From Glandiceps talaboti (Eukaryota; Hemichordata; Enteropneusta; Spengelidae): a stretch of DNA of 64,000 nucleotides. Below, piece after piece: positions 10,701-21,688 of this stretch (positions are counted from its first letter, which is position 1; each line of letters opens with the position of its first letter). A program made the position numbers and the translations under genes. Below the pieces are notes generated by a model that ran no database searches, had not been told where the DNA came from, and was given only the letters and a program-made list of their open reading frames with translations. The stretch spans positions 5,719,079 to 5,783,078 of the forward strand of contig NC_135568.1 of the NCBI RefSeq assembly GCF_964340395.1, given 5' to 3'.

Positions 10701-11621
10701 GCAGAGTACAGCCAATTTCACCTAACCTCTCTGAAACAGCATGCGTCACACACATACTTTTATCTTGGTTCATACAATATAAGTGTGTTAAGACAACACT
10801 TCAGACGCATTGGCTCTGTAGAAAATATAACACATTATTACCACTGAACTCTGAGAAAAATGCATATATACATGTTGAACGTTTATTTAGTCTACTGGGC
10901 CTGTATTTTGTTTTCATTTAAATGGAGTCCGTATGTCTGAAGTGTTTGGGCCACGATAGTTGAAATCGGCTGTAACATATTGGTATCTCTTAAAGGCATT
11001 GATACAGACAAACATATTTACCATTATATTGTAGTTTCTATGAAAGTAATTAGTTATGTACGCAATAATAATATGTTAATTTATGCAATAATGAATAAGT
11101 AATTACAACATATATAATATGGAAATACACACGTATTACCTTAAAATGGTTCTGAAACCACTTTGTTTTAGAATAAACTAAAGTAAATATAAATGTTTAC
11201 AAAAAATAATACAAAATTAATATAAAGTCTCTTCGTTTCATCATATCTATTCCAGATAAATACCATGTTTGATATACAATATGTCTGGAGAATAGCACCA
11301 TCTTGAATGACCAAGGGATTCTGACTACAATATGACGTCATCCCTTGAAACTCAGATCTTATTTGGAGGATTGCGCATGTTAGTACGCCCCTATATCCCA
11401 TAATTATGGTTACTTTACCACATGGATGAATCAATGCCAAATTGGATCTCATTGTGGTTACTAAAGGTTGAAAAACAAATAATCTGTTATGCTCCAACGT
11501 TACCTCGATGGTGTAGGCTCATTCTTGCTTCTGAAGGTGTGTGTGTCGAAACAGCTTTTAGCTTCTTCGAAGTTATTTCAGTGGCAGTCTTGCCCATGCT
11601 TGTAGACAAAAACAGCTGATT
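7748..11621. other. Long non-coding stretch, no recognised gene
   Basis: About 3.9 kb without a convincing exon. Open frames here are 66-109 codons, have no recognisable motif and are expected by chance. A few CATA units occur near 10240-10255. I see no RNA gene and no strong repeat. Confidence 0.5.
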
Positions 11622-11622
11622 C

Positions 11623-11695
11623 TGCTAGTCTCGGCTACCCAGGCTCTCGCCGCTGGGGGCGCTACCTACGAGACCTTCGCAATGACATTGCTAGT
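11623..11695 (+). mobile_element. Half-length relative of the 1421-1548 element
   Basis: Bases 11629-11679 match 1433-1483 with a modest number of differences; shared blocks are TACCCAG, CTCTCGCCGCTGGG and CCTACGAGA. Only one arm is present. The sequence is flanked by the 7-bp direct repeat TGCTAGT (11623-11629 and 11689-11695). The longer element is flanked by a repeat that also contains GCTAGT. The common flank could mean a preferred target, or that GCTAGT belongs to the element itself. Confidence 0.6.
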
Positions 11696-12807
11696 AGATT
11701 GGTCAGACTTACTAGATTATGACAGCTTAGACCGTTTGATGGCGTAGTAACATATTCGTCCATTGCAATAAGTACTTCAAAGGATGATGAGAAGAGTAGT
11801 CATAGTAAATATGCCTTGATTATTCAAGATTGGATAACACATACAAGTAAAATATTTAGCCAAGTATATCTGAAGAAGCGTAATTTATACATCTTTACAC
11901 ATAGCTAACCCATTCCTTTTTACCTTCAGAATATCTAGCCGTTTCATTGATGTAGGGTTGATATTGTAAATGATCTGGTGCAATATCTTGGTATTGTTCT
12001 CGGGCTTTATAACATCAAGAAAATGCAATGATATCACCGTGCACAATTCGAATCGACCCCCTAGTATACTCTAGTTATTAGTTTAACAATATGATTTCAC
12101 ATACTGTGTTCTTATAAGCTTGCAACACTACAAGCGATATTAGGCCCATATATTCCCTTTAGAGGGTGGCTTTATCTCCCTGCCTGCGAGAGCTACACGG
12201 TATATCTTAACAATGACGGTATAAATTTACGTCACCGGAAATTAGTAAACCAAGCCCTGAATCTCCAAGGTATCATTTGATCTCTGGTTGGAGCGGTATA
12301 GGTGTTTGATGTCGAATAAAAAAGACTGCTCTGGAAAAAAAATGCGATAGTCTACAATGTGATAAAATCCTCGCCATAGCCTATGTAGTGCACTTTGAAG
12401 TCATTGGCACCAACGACTTTGCAGGCAAAGTATCTTGTAGTACAATATTACAGATACAATAATACATGTCAGTTGAGCGAAAGGCATAAATTGCGTACTA
12501 TTTGTACTCTAAAATAATTATGTCATAATATAATTATCTATTATTATGTCGCTAAAGATTATTTTAGCAAAAGGAATTTAAGTAACTTGTCAAAAGAAAA
12601 ATGATAGACCAAAATAAAGGAATGTTCTCTAAGGTTATAATTGAAACATCTTTGGCCTCTTTCAGTTATGAAAATAAATTTACAATCGAACTTCTAACCT
12701 TTAGCTTTTAGTGCAAGCATAGAATTTTGAAGACACTATCATGAGAATTATCTCGGTGTTTCTATCTGAAGAAGCTCTCTACACCACCCAATTCAATGCA
12801 ATCAAAG
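11696..12807. other. Non-coding stretch, nothing recognised
   Basis: No open frame or repeat that I can support in this 1.1 kb. Confidence 0.5.
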
Positions 12808-13019
12808 CCAAGCCTTTCACGCTGTTAGTACAAGAATCTGTTCTGAATTTGAAATTACCGCCAATTTAAATCTCAATGGATTGTAAGTCACTTGTGGACG
12901 CGATTACATCATAGGTGTACACACAAGATTCAATCAGAATTAGCACAGCTGTTGGGGGTGACTGTCATTTCAGAACAGATACCTGTGCTGCCAAGAGCTA
13001 AAGGCTTGGTTTGGTATAG
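12808..13019. repeat. Inverted repeat, about 40-60 bp arms (foldback-like)
   Basis: The left arm from 12808 (CCAAGCCTTT ... ATCTGTTCTGAA) and the right arm ending at 13019 are reverse complements at their outer ten bases and at their inner dozen bases, with a diverged middle. Weak complementarity continues inward to about 12860 and 12957, leaving a loop of roughly 100 bases. This fits an old foldback element. No target duplication was recognised. Confidence 0.6.
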
Positions 13020-15085
13020 CAAACTCCCTCACATAGTAACACTAAGACAAGTCTCTAGACTATGAAGACACAGCAACCATCTTATTATACAATAATGTAT
13101 TTGACACTCTTTAAGTACATGTACACTTGTAGATTTGGCAAGACGAGCATTTACATAGCCTGCATGCTTAATGTACAAGTAAAGTAAATGTCTACAAAAT
13201 GTTAGACAGTAAAGATTACACTAGAAAATACGGAATATATATATTTTTTATCAATTATATATTGATCGGTGTCATCACATATTTTAATTTGTAAATGTAT
13301 CTTATACAGAAGTAATGTAGAAACTACCTCTTTCATAATTCGAAAATATTCAAACGTGTGTCCTATTTAGGTTATACGTAACCCTTTGATAATAACCCGT
13401 ATCATGTAAAACATACTATTTTTTTTGTTGACTGCAAATTTGATTAATTAGCCATGTGAATGAGGATGTCATTTGTATTTTGAATTTTGAATTTATAATA
13501 ATTTTTTTTATCATGGCTTGCTTATTATACGTGCAATAACAACTATTTTAATTCTTCATTTTTATAGCTTTTTGCAATGTATTGAGTTACAAACACAACA
13601 AAACTTGATCTAGCTTGCTTCACATTGAGTTTTCAAGTAGGAAGTCATAAAATTGTTTTATGAAAAAAAATCCAAAATAAATACGGAAGCCTTATCCATA
13701 TGGCCACTTTAGTATAATTTTGTTAATTAATTACATTTTGAATAAGTTTGTTGGAAAATCTAAACTTGAATTCAAACACTATCTAAAGAAATGAATGGTA
13801 TATTCCATATCCCTCATATCAAATACATTAGTATGTAAATTATGTACATATATAATACGACAATTACGTCACAACTCTACTATTCTGAATGTGAAAACTT
13901 ATCAAAGTTGCTGAAATATTGAATGACAATATACAGGTGTAATTTCAGTTAATATGCAAATGTTTTATACTCACCAGAAAGAGATTATGTCTCTGAAAAA
14001 ATAAGTCTTTATATTGGTTTAATTCTTTGACCATACCCTGCTTTCTCAAAACTGATTATTGCGAAATATTAACTTTTAAAGTCTGACATCCTATATATAG
14101 AGAGTACACAGAGTTACAGAAACCAAGTCATTAGACTTAAACAAAGGATATCTTAAGCATATTTTACTTAATAGTTCTGTAAAAATATATATCGTGGATA
14201 AAATTTTTGAGGTAAGAATGAGAGTGATAAAATGTTAAGGTAAAATAAAATTGAACCTAAAAAACAACATGAAAAAGAAACAAGTCTTCTTCGAATACAA
14301 ACTCACTGTATAAAAGGTATACTATAACGCCATACATCATGTATGTCCACTATGGTGTATTCACTTTGGAACAAGTTTGAATGAAATTGGCGTGTGTGAT
14401 GTCAGGTGTATAACTGTCCAGGAACTCACGTACGGACGGAACCAATTCCAATAAAGCCCTACGGACTTCTACTCTGAGGGTTAATGAACATACGTGAATC
14501 AGTAAGTTTGTATCCATGGTTTTTGCACAATAAGTTAGACGTTTGACCTGTGACATAATATTTCAATATTGAAAAATCTTAAAAATTTAACTTAATATAT
14601 TATACTATACTATATTATACTATACTATATTATACTATACTAACAAAGGTTACAGGCCTCAATTTACTAGTAATGATAAACAATACATTTTACTTCTATG
14701 CAAACGATATATTGTTTACAATACTACACATTTGACAATTCATACATTTACTGATAACTGATAAACAAAAGTGAGTATTTGTCACATTTAGTTCATTTAT
14801 GGATTCCCCCTCTACATTTCTTACAAATTCTAGTAATAACTTTTTCCTAATAATTAGTAAAGTGTCCTAGGGAATTCTATGCACACTTTCAAGTAGATAC
14901 AAATGGTGTAGAAACTATGAGATATGCAGCCATTCTTAGAGAGTTTTGAAACTAAACCAGTAGCACCATGAATTTAATTAGCTACTAATATACTATCCTC
15001 ACCGACAGAGAATGTGACATATGCGCAAATCAAAACAATTAACAGTTTGCTTGCAAATAGATTTTTGAATATAGTATTTCACAGC
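13020..15085. other. Non-coding stretch downstream of the receptor gene
   Basis: AT-rich, with no exon-like frame. It lies 3' of the minus-strand receptor gene, so its right end should hold the 3' UTR. On the minus strand an ATTAAA (variant polyadenylation signal) occurs at 14978-14973, about 110 bases after the stop codon. I saw no AATAAA between the stop codon and about 14000. Where the transcript ends is therefore an inference. Confidence 0.4.
14600..14642 (+). repeat. 15-bp minisatellite of TATAC/TATAT units
   Basis: Nearly three copies of a 15-mer built from TATAC, TATAC and TATAT. It may lie in or just beyond the 3' UTR of the receptor gene. Confidence 0.85.
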
Positions 15086-15543
15086 CTATACAGATGTGAA
15101 CATTTCTACGTAAAGATTCTCTGATTTTTTGGATTTTTCTTTAGCTAGGTGTTTAGTATCTGATGACGAGGGTGTCGTTGGCAACGAGGACGAATCCCTA
15201 GCCCTGGAGTGAGACTCGGAGGAAACGGAAGTAACTGGTGGCACTTCACCCTCATAATTATAAGCACAGGTAAAGTTAACACACGCCGTTTTGTTCGGCA
15301 TCAAAGATACCCCGGTTGTACAGGAGCCTGTCCGCGTCGCTGCTGTCTTGTAGAATCTCGCTGATCCATAACGGTCCCGATCACTTGAATTCATTGTTCC
15401 CGAACGACGAAAAAGACCGATTGTTTGTCCGCAGCATACATGTTTTAGTTCGTTTAAGAGATTCCCACTGAATGCCATATATATCCACGGATTTGTGCAA
15501 CTATTCAAGGTTGCTAGAAGTTGTAAGACAACATTTACAGGAA
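15086..15543 (-). CDS. Vasopressin/oxytocin-type GPCR, coding exon 2 (TM7 and C-tail)
   Basis: This exon encodes residues 349-500 of the receptor, whose first exon is at 18912-19956. It starts after the acceptor TTTTTATTCCAG (AG at 15545-15544) and ends with TAG at 15088-15086. It supplies TM7, with LLATLNSCTNPWIYM at 357-371. This is the NPxxY-type motif in the NSCxNPWIYM form that marks vasopressin/oxytocin receptors. A likely palmitoylated CC pair follows at 385-386, then a cytosolic tail of about 115 residues rich in Ser/Thr (for example TSVSSESHS), which in this family is phosphorylated by receptor kinases. The frame stays open upstream of the acceptor to 15595, but those codons do not resemble a receptor and I read them as intron. 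Frame, spacing to TM6 and motif all agree with the join. Confidence 0.88.
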
Positions 15544-17482
15544 CTGGAATAAAAACGAGAAACGCATAAGTCATTGACTTCAAAATGGCCGCCATTAAAA
15601 ATGGCCGCCATTAAAACAAATAGTGTGTTGTCATTTGAGATTATCATTAAATAATCTAAATTGAGACTACGCAGTACTTACGGCACTCACAATTGATTGA
15701 GGAGCAGATCCTTGTTTTTTTTTGTATAATTAAAACAGAGGTCAAGCAATTTCCAGAAATTGACAAACGAGTAGTTCCTTTAAAATTTCCGAAGATTGCC
15801 GAATGAGGCCCAAAGACACGCATATGAATTCGTCATAGCGTTTCGGAATTTCGGAGTCAACAGGTTACTTAATAAGAGGTGAAAGAAGATTACAACTTTG
15901 ATTAAAATGATCCTAATCTCACATGCCTTGAGGTTAACATAAAGAAACATCTGTGTTCACTAACACATCGCCACAGGTGCACACTTTTGAAACTGCAATT
16001 TATCACATCAAGGGCAATGTCATTGCTAATGCCAGTGGGAAATCAGTAATGACATTTAAGCTAGATGTAAGTTTGGAGAGAAAATAGTCAAGGGTGTTAG
16101 TCCCAGCGGCGAAAATAGCGATACACACAAGGGTTATATTAACGTCAAAAGGATCATGAACGAACATGATCTGTTTATACAATTAGCTGTCCTTGATTTA
16201 AAAGTTAAGATATATATTTAATCCAAAATTAATTATGTGAGAACGGCGCATTCACTGGTCCATGAGTCATTGCTGATTTCGGAAATGTTTTGTCACAGGA
16301 CCAATAGCTGACATTATACCAAATTATAACGATGTTCCATGGAAAGTCTTAATTTTGTTGAGGCGTGAGAATTGCCTTGAGAATTGTCTAGTTCTGGTAA
16401 CTGAGATTATAACTACAAACCCAAAATTCAAATATGAATAATTCCGATTCTGATTTGTAAGAGGCTGAATATTTTTCAAGCGTACTAAACATAGAAATGG
16501 AGGTTTCTTTGCTTGACGTTGCGGTTGAATGTCTTGCTGGTAAAAATACATTGGTTGCATTCACAATTCAGTGCCAAACATTTGTAAAAGAACGTATGGC
16601 GTCATCCCCTAAAAATAGTAACATAAAATTGGGACGTATTTCAAATTGACACCAGACAAGAATTTTCGTTAAATGCTTTAGGCGGGAAATGATTTCGTTG
16701 ATACTAAAGAAATTGATAAGGGTTATAGTTACACGTTGACGTCACAATGTAAACGTTCTTGGCACGTTCTGTTAACCAATTTGCATACTAAGTGAGAACA
16801 GCAGTCCTGTATTCCAAACTACAAACGTATGCGACAGATTCAGTCGAGTTAATAATCAAATTAAAAGAGGTATTTCCTAAGTCCTGTCATCAAACGTTTA
16901 AATGCAATTAATGTAATTATATGCCAGGAGTTAGCAATTCATTTCATTACCTGAAGTGGTAAAAGTAAATTACTAATGATTGGTGTTTATATTTAGGCAA
17001 ATCTGGCAGCGAACTGCTAAACCGTTAATCTGACAAATTACAGATTATAGTCGCTTTTTTTAGAATTGAGGTGAAGATACGAACAGTCTAAGATGTGCTC
17101 ATGTTCCTTGTTTTTCAATTAATCTCGAATGCTCTTTAACAATAATTAAAAAAAAAATATGTCTTACTTTACGCTAAAAACCTACCAATTCTCAGTTAAA
17201 ATCAGGAATAAGTGTGTGTGTGTGGGGGAGGGGGGGTTGCGTGCAATTTTTGAAAGTAGAGAAAACGATTATCAAAGTTTACCAGTGTTGCTCTTCAAAA
17301 TGGACACAAAACATGATAAAAACAAGGTGGTGAATTGAACTATTCAGTGTAATGATTTCACAACAACCTAGAGCACGCTTTCACATCATGGTAAAATATT
17401 TGGTGACTCTATCTTCAAACAGATATTACGTCCCCGGGGTGTATTAGGTATGTATATCACGAGACGTACATAGACTCAATCC

Positions 17483-17794
17483 CAGGTTCTCGCATTAATG
17501 TTATCTTATCAGTGTTGGCAATGAGGATAAGTGGAATCCATAAGGATTACATAAGATTATTTTTTTGAGAAAGTAACTTTCTAGAGTGCTGCCAAACGAC
17601 TGTTTTTCACACCTAATATTTTGAGCTAATCAGAACAGGGGCTTTGGTTCTATGTGACTTGTAGGGTTCAGTTACAGGTTCTCGCATTAGTGTTACCTTA
17701 TAAGTGGGGTCATAAGGATTACATGTACATAGTATTATTGTTATTTTCTGAACCAATTTTTCTATATGGTGCTGCCAGACTGTTTTCCACACCT
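17483..17794 (+). repeat. Diverged tandem duplication, period about 190 bp
   Basis: Bases 17483-17614 and 17675-17794 share CAGGTTCTCGCATTA, CATAAGGATTACAT, GTGCTGCCA and a final CACACCT block in the same order, with several small indels. The duplication lies within the receptor intron and is non-coding. Confidence 0.75.
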
Positions 17795-18434
17795 CGAGTA
17801 TATGATATTTCCATACAGGACCAGGGAAAATTTGTCAATGTTTGTTACAAAATACCGAGTCAGACATATTCATGGTTCGATGGCCTTTAGGTTAAGGTTG
17901 CTTAAATAATTGTCCAAGCTCGAACGGTATGTCGGTGATACTAGGATACCATTGATCCTCTCTTGCACGCTGTGTGAAAACGACAAGTAACGAAAGATGG
18001 CTGGATGTTGTAAGAATTGTAAACGATCACATCGTCACGAATTCTTATAAAGTTAATTCACGCTATCATTGCATTGAAAACATTGGCAAGGACGTTAATT
18101 AGTACAACATCTGAAGGAAATATTAAATGAACAAATATTTAGTAAAAGTATTTGAAAATTTGGATTTTTTTGGCGCTAACATTACGTGGTGTAACGTTCT
18201 TACTACAGAGTTAGACTTGGCATGCGATGCAGTGTCGTTTTTCCCACGTTGGGCGTCATTCTGGATGACTGTGTCTAGGCTGTGCTTAACAACTCATTAT
18301 GAAGCGGTGGCTGAGGTTATTTGGTGACAAACAGTTTGAGAGATGGATGCCCCTGTGGATACGCGATTCAATTCTAAATGCAGAGAATATGAGTTGGAAC
18401 GTTCGTTGCGATATCCCCTTACCAGTATTTCAAC

Positions 18435-18602
18435 ATGTATGTATGTATGTATGTATGTATGTATGTATGTATGTATGTATGTATGTATGTATGTATGTAT
18501 GTTATGTATGTATGTATGTATGTATGTATGTATGTATGTATGTATGTATGTATGTATGTATGTGTGTGTGTGTGTGTGTGTGTATGTGTGTATGTATGTA
18601 TG

Positions 18603-18636
<34 letters not shown>

Positions 18637-18688
18637 TGTATGTATGTATGTATGTATGTATGCATGCATGCATATACGTATGTATGTT
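18435..18688. repeat. Long tetranucleotide microsatellite (TATG)n with GT core
   Basis: About 250 bases of TATG units, interrupted by a GT stretch near 18562-18594 and by GCATGCATGCAT near 18660-18672. All open frames across it (Met-Tyr-Val-Cys or His-Thr-Tyr-Ile runs) are artefacts of the repeat. It lies about 220 bases inside the receptor intron from the donor. Confidence 0.97.
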
Positions 18689-18785
18689 TTTATAATTCAA
18701 TATACTATAATATGTACACAGTCATCTACTTGATGTGTGCACATTTATCGCAGTGTGGGTGTTTTAAATGTAGCTATGTGTATAT

Positions 18786-18788
<3 letters not shown>

Positions 18789-18827
<39 letters not shown>
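18789..18827. repeat. (GT)n microsatellite
   Basis: About 19 GT units, 83 bases from the intron donor of the receptor gene. On the transcribed strand this is a (CA)n run. CA-rich intronic tracts near donors can affect splicing, but nothing here shows that they do. Confidence 0.97.
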
Positions 18828-18830
<3 letters not shown>

Positions 18831-18911
18831 ACTTTGGGTGTTATTTGTTTCTTAACTCAAATGTTCTCAATTTGTTTATTTTTCTAGGATACAAAGTAAT
18901 GATATTCATAC

Positions 18912-19956
18912 CTTCAACGTTTACCTTTGACCCATAAGCCACCCACAGTTGTACGGAGAAAAACGGTGTCCAGCATAAGAAATAGACAATAACAATGACC
19001 AATGTCATTTTGGCCATTTTAATTTTAGCCTTTGTTATCCCTCTTCCAGAATAATGTGCCCTTGGTATCAATGTGCCTCTAGCATTAGGATGGAGATCAC
19101 CATTCCGAAGACTGTTTGAAAAGCTATGCGCATGCCCATTTGCGTACGTAGGTCTGTGTGCTTTACTTTCCCATTGAGTTTTCAGTTGGGCATTTCTCCA
19201 TACTTCCCTCCATATCATTCCATAAGCCCACGCCAGTATGATTGAAGGCAAAATGATCACCATGATTGTGACAGTAGTGAAGTATATTCTTGGTCCTTCT
19301 GTTAGCCGAATGAACCAGCGTTGAGACGAACAATACGGGAAATCGGGTGCGTGGTAGGCAAGGTGGAAGATAAAAATCTGAGGAATGCTGAAGATGAAGG
19401 ACATTACCCACGCCGTTCCAATCATAATACGCACGCGCACTTGGGTTCCTTTCATACCTGACATAGGATGACAAATTGCCATGTATCTGTCTAAAGCCGT
19501 CATCACCAAAACGTACGTTGGTAAATACATGCCCATGGCCACTTGGACAAATTTTACAAAACGACAAATAAAATCTGGCGCCAAAAATTTAAAAGTGATG
19601 TCCCAAATAAGTTGAGGCATGACGCCAAAGAAGACACTGAAAAGATCTGCTATGGCTAAATGCATTATGAATATATGCATTCTGGTTAGCGTTCGGCGTT
19701 TTCTCCACAATGATATCAAAACACATAGATTTCCAATAAGTGCCAATACGATAATTATGACTTGCACAAGGATTTCAATCATCGCAAGGAACTCATCCCG
19801 CTCGATTTTTCTGGGTTCGGTCGCATTTGATGACGTATTGTACATATCCGACATGTTGATCATTGCAGATGTCGGAGTAACATACTCGCGTGTTCCGTAT
19901 GCTACAGGTATCAATTCTGTTCGGTTGCCTGGATTATCCCCGTATCCTGTATTCAT
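18912..19956 (-). CDS. Vasopressin/oxytocin-type GPCR, coding exon 1 (N-terminus to TM6)
   Basis: This exon encodes residues 1-348 of a 500-residue rhodopsin-family receptor for a vasopressin/oxytocin-like peptide at the plasma membrane. The start is the first ATG after an in-frame TAG eight codons upstream (19980-19978). The extracellular N-terminus has four N-glycosylation sequons (N11, N34, N40, N44) and no clear signal peptide. Membrane segments lie at about 57-84 (TM1, N76), 94-122 (TM2, LAIAD), 131-165 (TM3, DRY 156-158), 174-200 (TM4), 223-250 (TM5) and 312-342 (TM6, CWTP 328-331). C131 and C209 can form the usual disulphide. Family marks are PQLIWDIT (114-121), TALDRYMAICHP and CWTPFFSVQLW. 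The third intracellular loop has about 60 residues. In this family the loop couples to Gq or Gs; which applies here cannot be told. A CCAP or neuropeptide-S type receptor is the main alternative, but the NSCxNPWIYM of exon 2 argues against it. Confidence 0.9.
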
Positions 19957-20074
19957 GCTTGTACGAAAAGCACGATACTAGTCCTTGCTATGAACGTCTG
20001 AGTGGTTTGAGGAAATGTTGATCAAAGTGGTGGCTGGCTCAGGTTGTTTACATTATGGATAATTGCTGTTCGAT
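19957..20074 (-). other. Putative 5' UTR segment with upstream splice acceptor
   Basis: On the minus strand a strong acceptor-like sequence, TTTCTTTATATTTCAG, ends with AG at 20076-20075. A segment of 118 bases without an in-frame coding extension would then lead to the ATG. This suggests that transcription starts at a non-coding exon farther upstream (coordinates above 20076). It is an inference from one splice-site consensus, with no transcript evidence. Confidence 0.4.
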
Positions 20075-20076
20075 CT

Positions 20077-20684
20077 GAAATATAAAGAAAAATCACATAT
20101 GAATATCATTTTCATAAAAGTGATTCTGTTCTTGTAATGATATACGCCCCACCTTGTTGGGAAACCTTTGTTGCTTATTGTCTTTTCGGACACATAGTGA
20201 ATATAAATTGTAACGTGACGCCTACCTCACACATGTGTCTAAATTTAGTCAGTCCAATGCCACTTTAAGAACTCTGTCAAGAGCGTTTAAATTCCCCGAA
20301 ATTTGCAACTGATCACGTATAAAACGGACCTTCAATCTGTTGATCCATGTTCGAAACCAAATTCGTCCATTCCCTGTATAATGCCGACAACATCGATATA
20401 AAATATTCCACATGTACACGGATCCGTGCAGCTCTTTCGTATGATGTCAAAGACTTTAATACAAACAATTAGGCGACCAGACTGAGTGCAAATAAATGAT
20501 GTACTATTGAGGTCATCAAACCGACCCTATTAAAACTTAGTTAATTGGTTTTACATGGTAAATATCACCATTTCTATGACAACTGTTTAAATGTGAAAGT
20601 GATCAATTAACTGGAGCTTTTGTTCGATAAATGTCAGCACTGGCATGAGTAAATGTCAGCACTTACACTATGTATATTAAATGA
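20077..20684. other. Upstream flank or first intron of the receptor gene
   Basis: No exon or promoter could be identified with confidence. If the acceptor at 20075-20076 is used, this is intron; if not, it is the promoter-proximal region. Confidence 0.4.
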
Positions 20685-20765
20685 CCCCCCCCCCCCACTG
20701 TAAAACCGAAAACAGGCTGACCCCCCTATCATTTAATTCTAAAACATGATGACCCCCCCCCCCCC
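20685..20765. repeat. Pair of poly-C tracts preceded by ATGA
   Basis: Runs of 12-13 C at 20685-20696 and 20753-20765 each follow ATGA, and a shorter TGACCCCCC run lies between them near 20718-20726. Three C-runs with the same lead-in suggest a degenerate local duplication. Similar tracts, on either strand, occur near 231-243 and 54834-54845. Confidence 0.8.
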
Positions 20766-20915
20766 ATATATCATATTCACATGACAGGTAGTTTTTGATC
20801 GTGACTCAGTGTGGACGGCTTGACCATCTTGCAAATACTTGATAATATCCCGGGATAGCACTATCATATAATTATTGACTACAAAGGGTAAATATATTCC
20901 AAAAAGAGTTTAATA

Positions 20916-21384
20916 GCAGCTTGACAGTGAAAAGTAGGGGGAAAGCTTGAGAAGGGAATATGTACACCTTTATGGGGGGTCCGAGGGGTCTCCCACTAGA
21001 AGCCCTGGAGGATACTTACTCTGAAAAGTCAATTTTGAGACTATTCAGAAACTTTCAGACAATAATTTAAAGCTTTACAAGATAGCACCAACATGTAAAA
21101 AGCAACTGCATAGGGTTGAAATATTTTTGAGATAATGTTTGACTGCAGCTTCACAATAAGAGTTCACAGTAGGGGCAAGAGCTTGAGACTGGGATATGTC
21201 CATCTCTTGTGGGAGTTACAAGGGGGTCTCCACCGAGAAGCTCTGTTTTTGTTTTTACTCTTGAAGTCAATTTTAGGCTATTAAAACCCTTTCAAACAAT
21301 AACCTCGAGCAAGCTTGACAAGACAGCACCATCAAGTATCAGAAACTATTCTTTATAACTTACACAGGGTTGAAATATGTTCTG
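20916..21384 (+). repeat. Diverged tandem duplication, period about 229 bp
   Basis: Bases 20916-21128 and 21145-21384 align through GCAGCTT, GCTTGAGA, GGGTCTCC, AAGTCAATTTT, a CAAACAATAA/CAGACAATAA block, GATAGCACCA/GACAGCACCA and CAGGGTTGAAATAT/TAGGGTTGAAATAT, in that order. No frame is conserved between the copies, so this is a non-coding satellite-like or old local duplication. Confidence 0.8.
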
Positions 21385-21507
21385 TTCAATTTTAGACTAC
21401 CTTGGCAAACATTTCACATCTTTAAAAGACAGTATCATCTCATTTAAGCAAAGTTTAATACCATTATGACAGTAAAGAGGTTGGTGCATCTGATTGTTGG
21501 TAGAAGG

Positions 21508-21688
21508 CATACATGCATACATACATACATACATACATACATACATACATACATACATGCATGCATGCATGCATACATACATACATACATACATACATAC
21601 ATACATACATACATACATACATACGTACATACATACATACATACATACATACATACATACATACATACATACATACATACATACATAG
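21508..21688. repeat. Tetranucleotide microsatellite (CATA)n
   Basis: About 45 CATA units with short GCATGCATGCAT and CGTA interruptions. Open frames across it are repeat artefacts. Confidence 0.97.

Larger units (their letters stand above)
15544..18911 (-). other. Phase-1 intron of the receptor gene
   Basis: This 3368-base intron has donor GAAG|GTATGA (GT at 18911-18910) and acceptor TTCCAG|TT. A second donor-like site, AAAG|GTAAAC, lies 12 bases upstream in the exon. Its use with this acceptor would put a TAA in frame, so the GTATGA site is preferred. With it, the distance between the TM6 tryptophan region and NSCxNPWIY equals that in oxytocin receptors. An intron between TM6 and TM7 is a known feature of the vertebrate vasopressin/oxytocin receptor genes. 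The intron carries a tandem duplication (17483-17794) and large TATG and GT arrays close to the donor. Two direct copies of AATGGCCGCCATTAAA lie at about 15585-15615, just before the acceptor. Confidence 0.8.

Noticed and set aside
11168-11497. 109-codon minus-strand open frame
   Set aside because: No motif, signal or membrane pattern recognised; could be part of an unrecognised repeat. Not supported as a gene.
15544-15595. Open continuation of receptor exon 2 upstream to an ATG
   Set aside because: It contains the acceptor polypyrimidine tract TTTCTCGTTTTTATTCCAG, and its residues do not fit the TM6-TM7 linker. Phase and spacing favour splicing at 15543.
18297-18855. Several open frames of 66-170 codons on both strands
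   Set aside because: They are translations of the TATG and GT microsatellites. The same reasoning removes frames at 6127-6476, 21397-21873, 22131-22409, 48679-48918 and 58885-59270.
19163-19567. 134-codon minus-strand frame and the 120-codon plus-strand frame at 19619-19981
   Set aside because: Both overlap receptor exon 1 in other frames; neither has a recognisable motif, and the exon 1 frame clearly encodes the GPCR.
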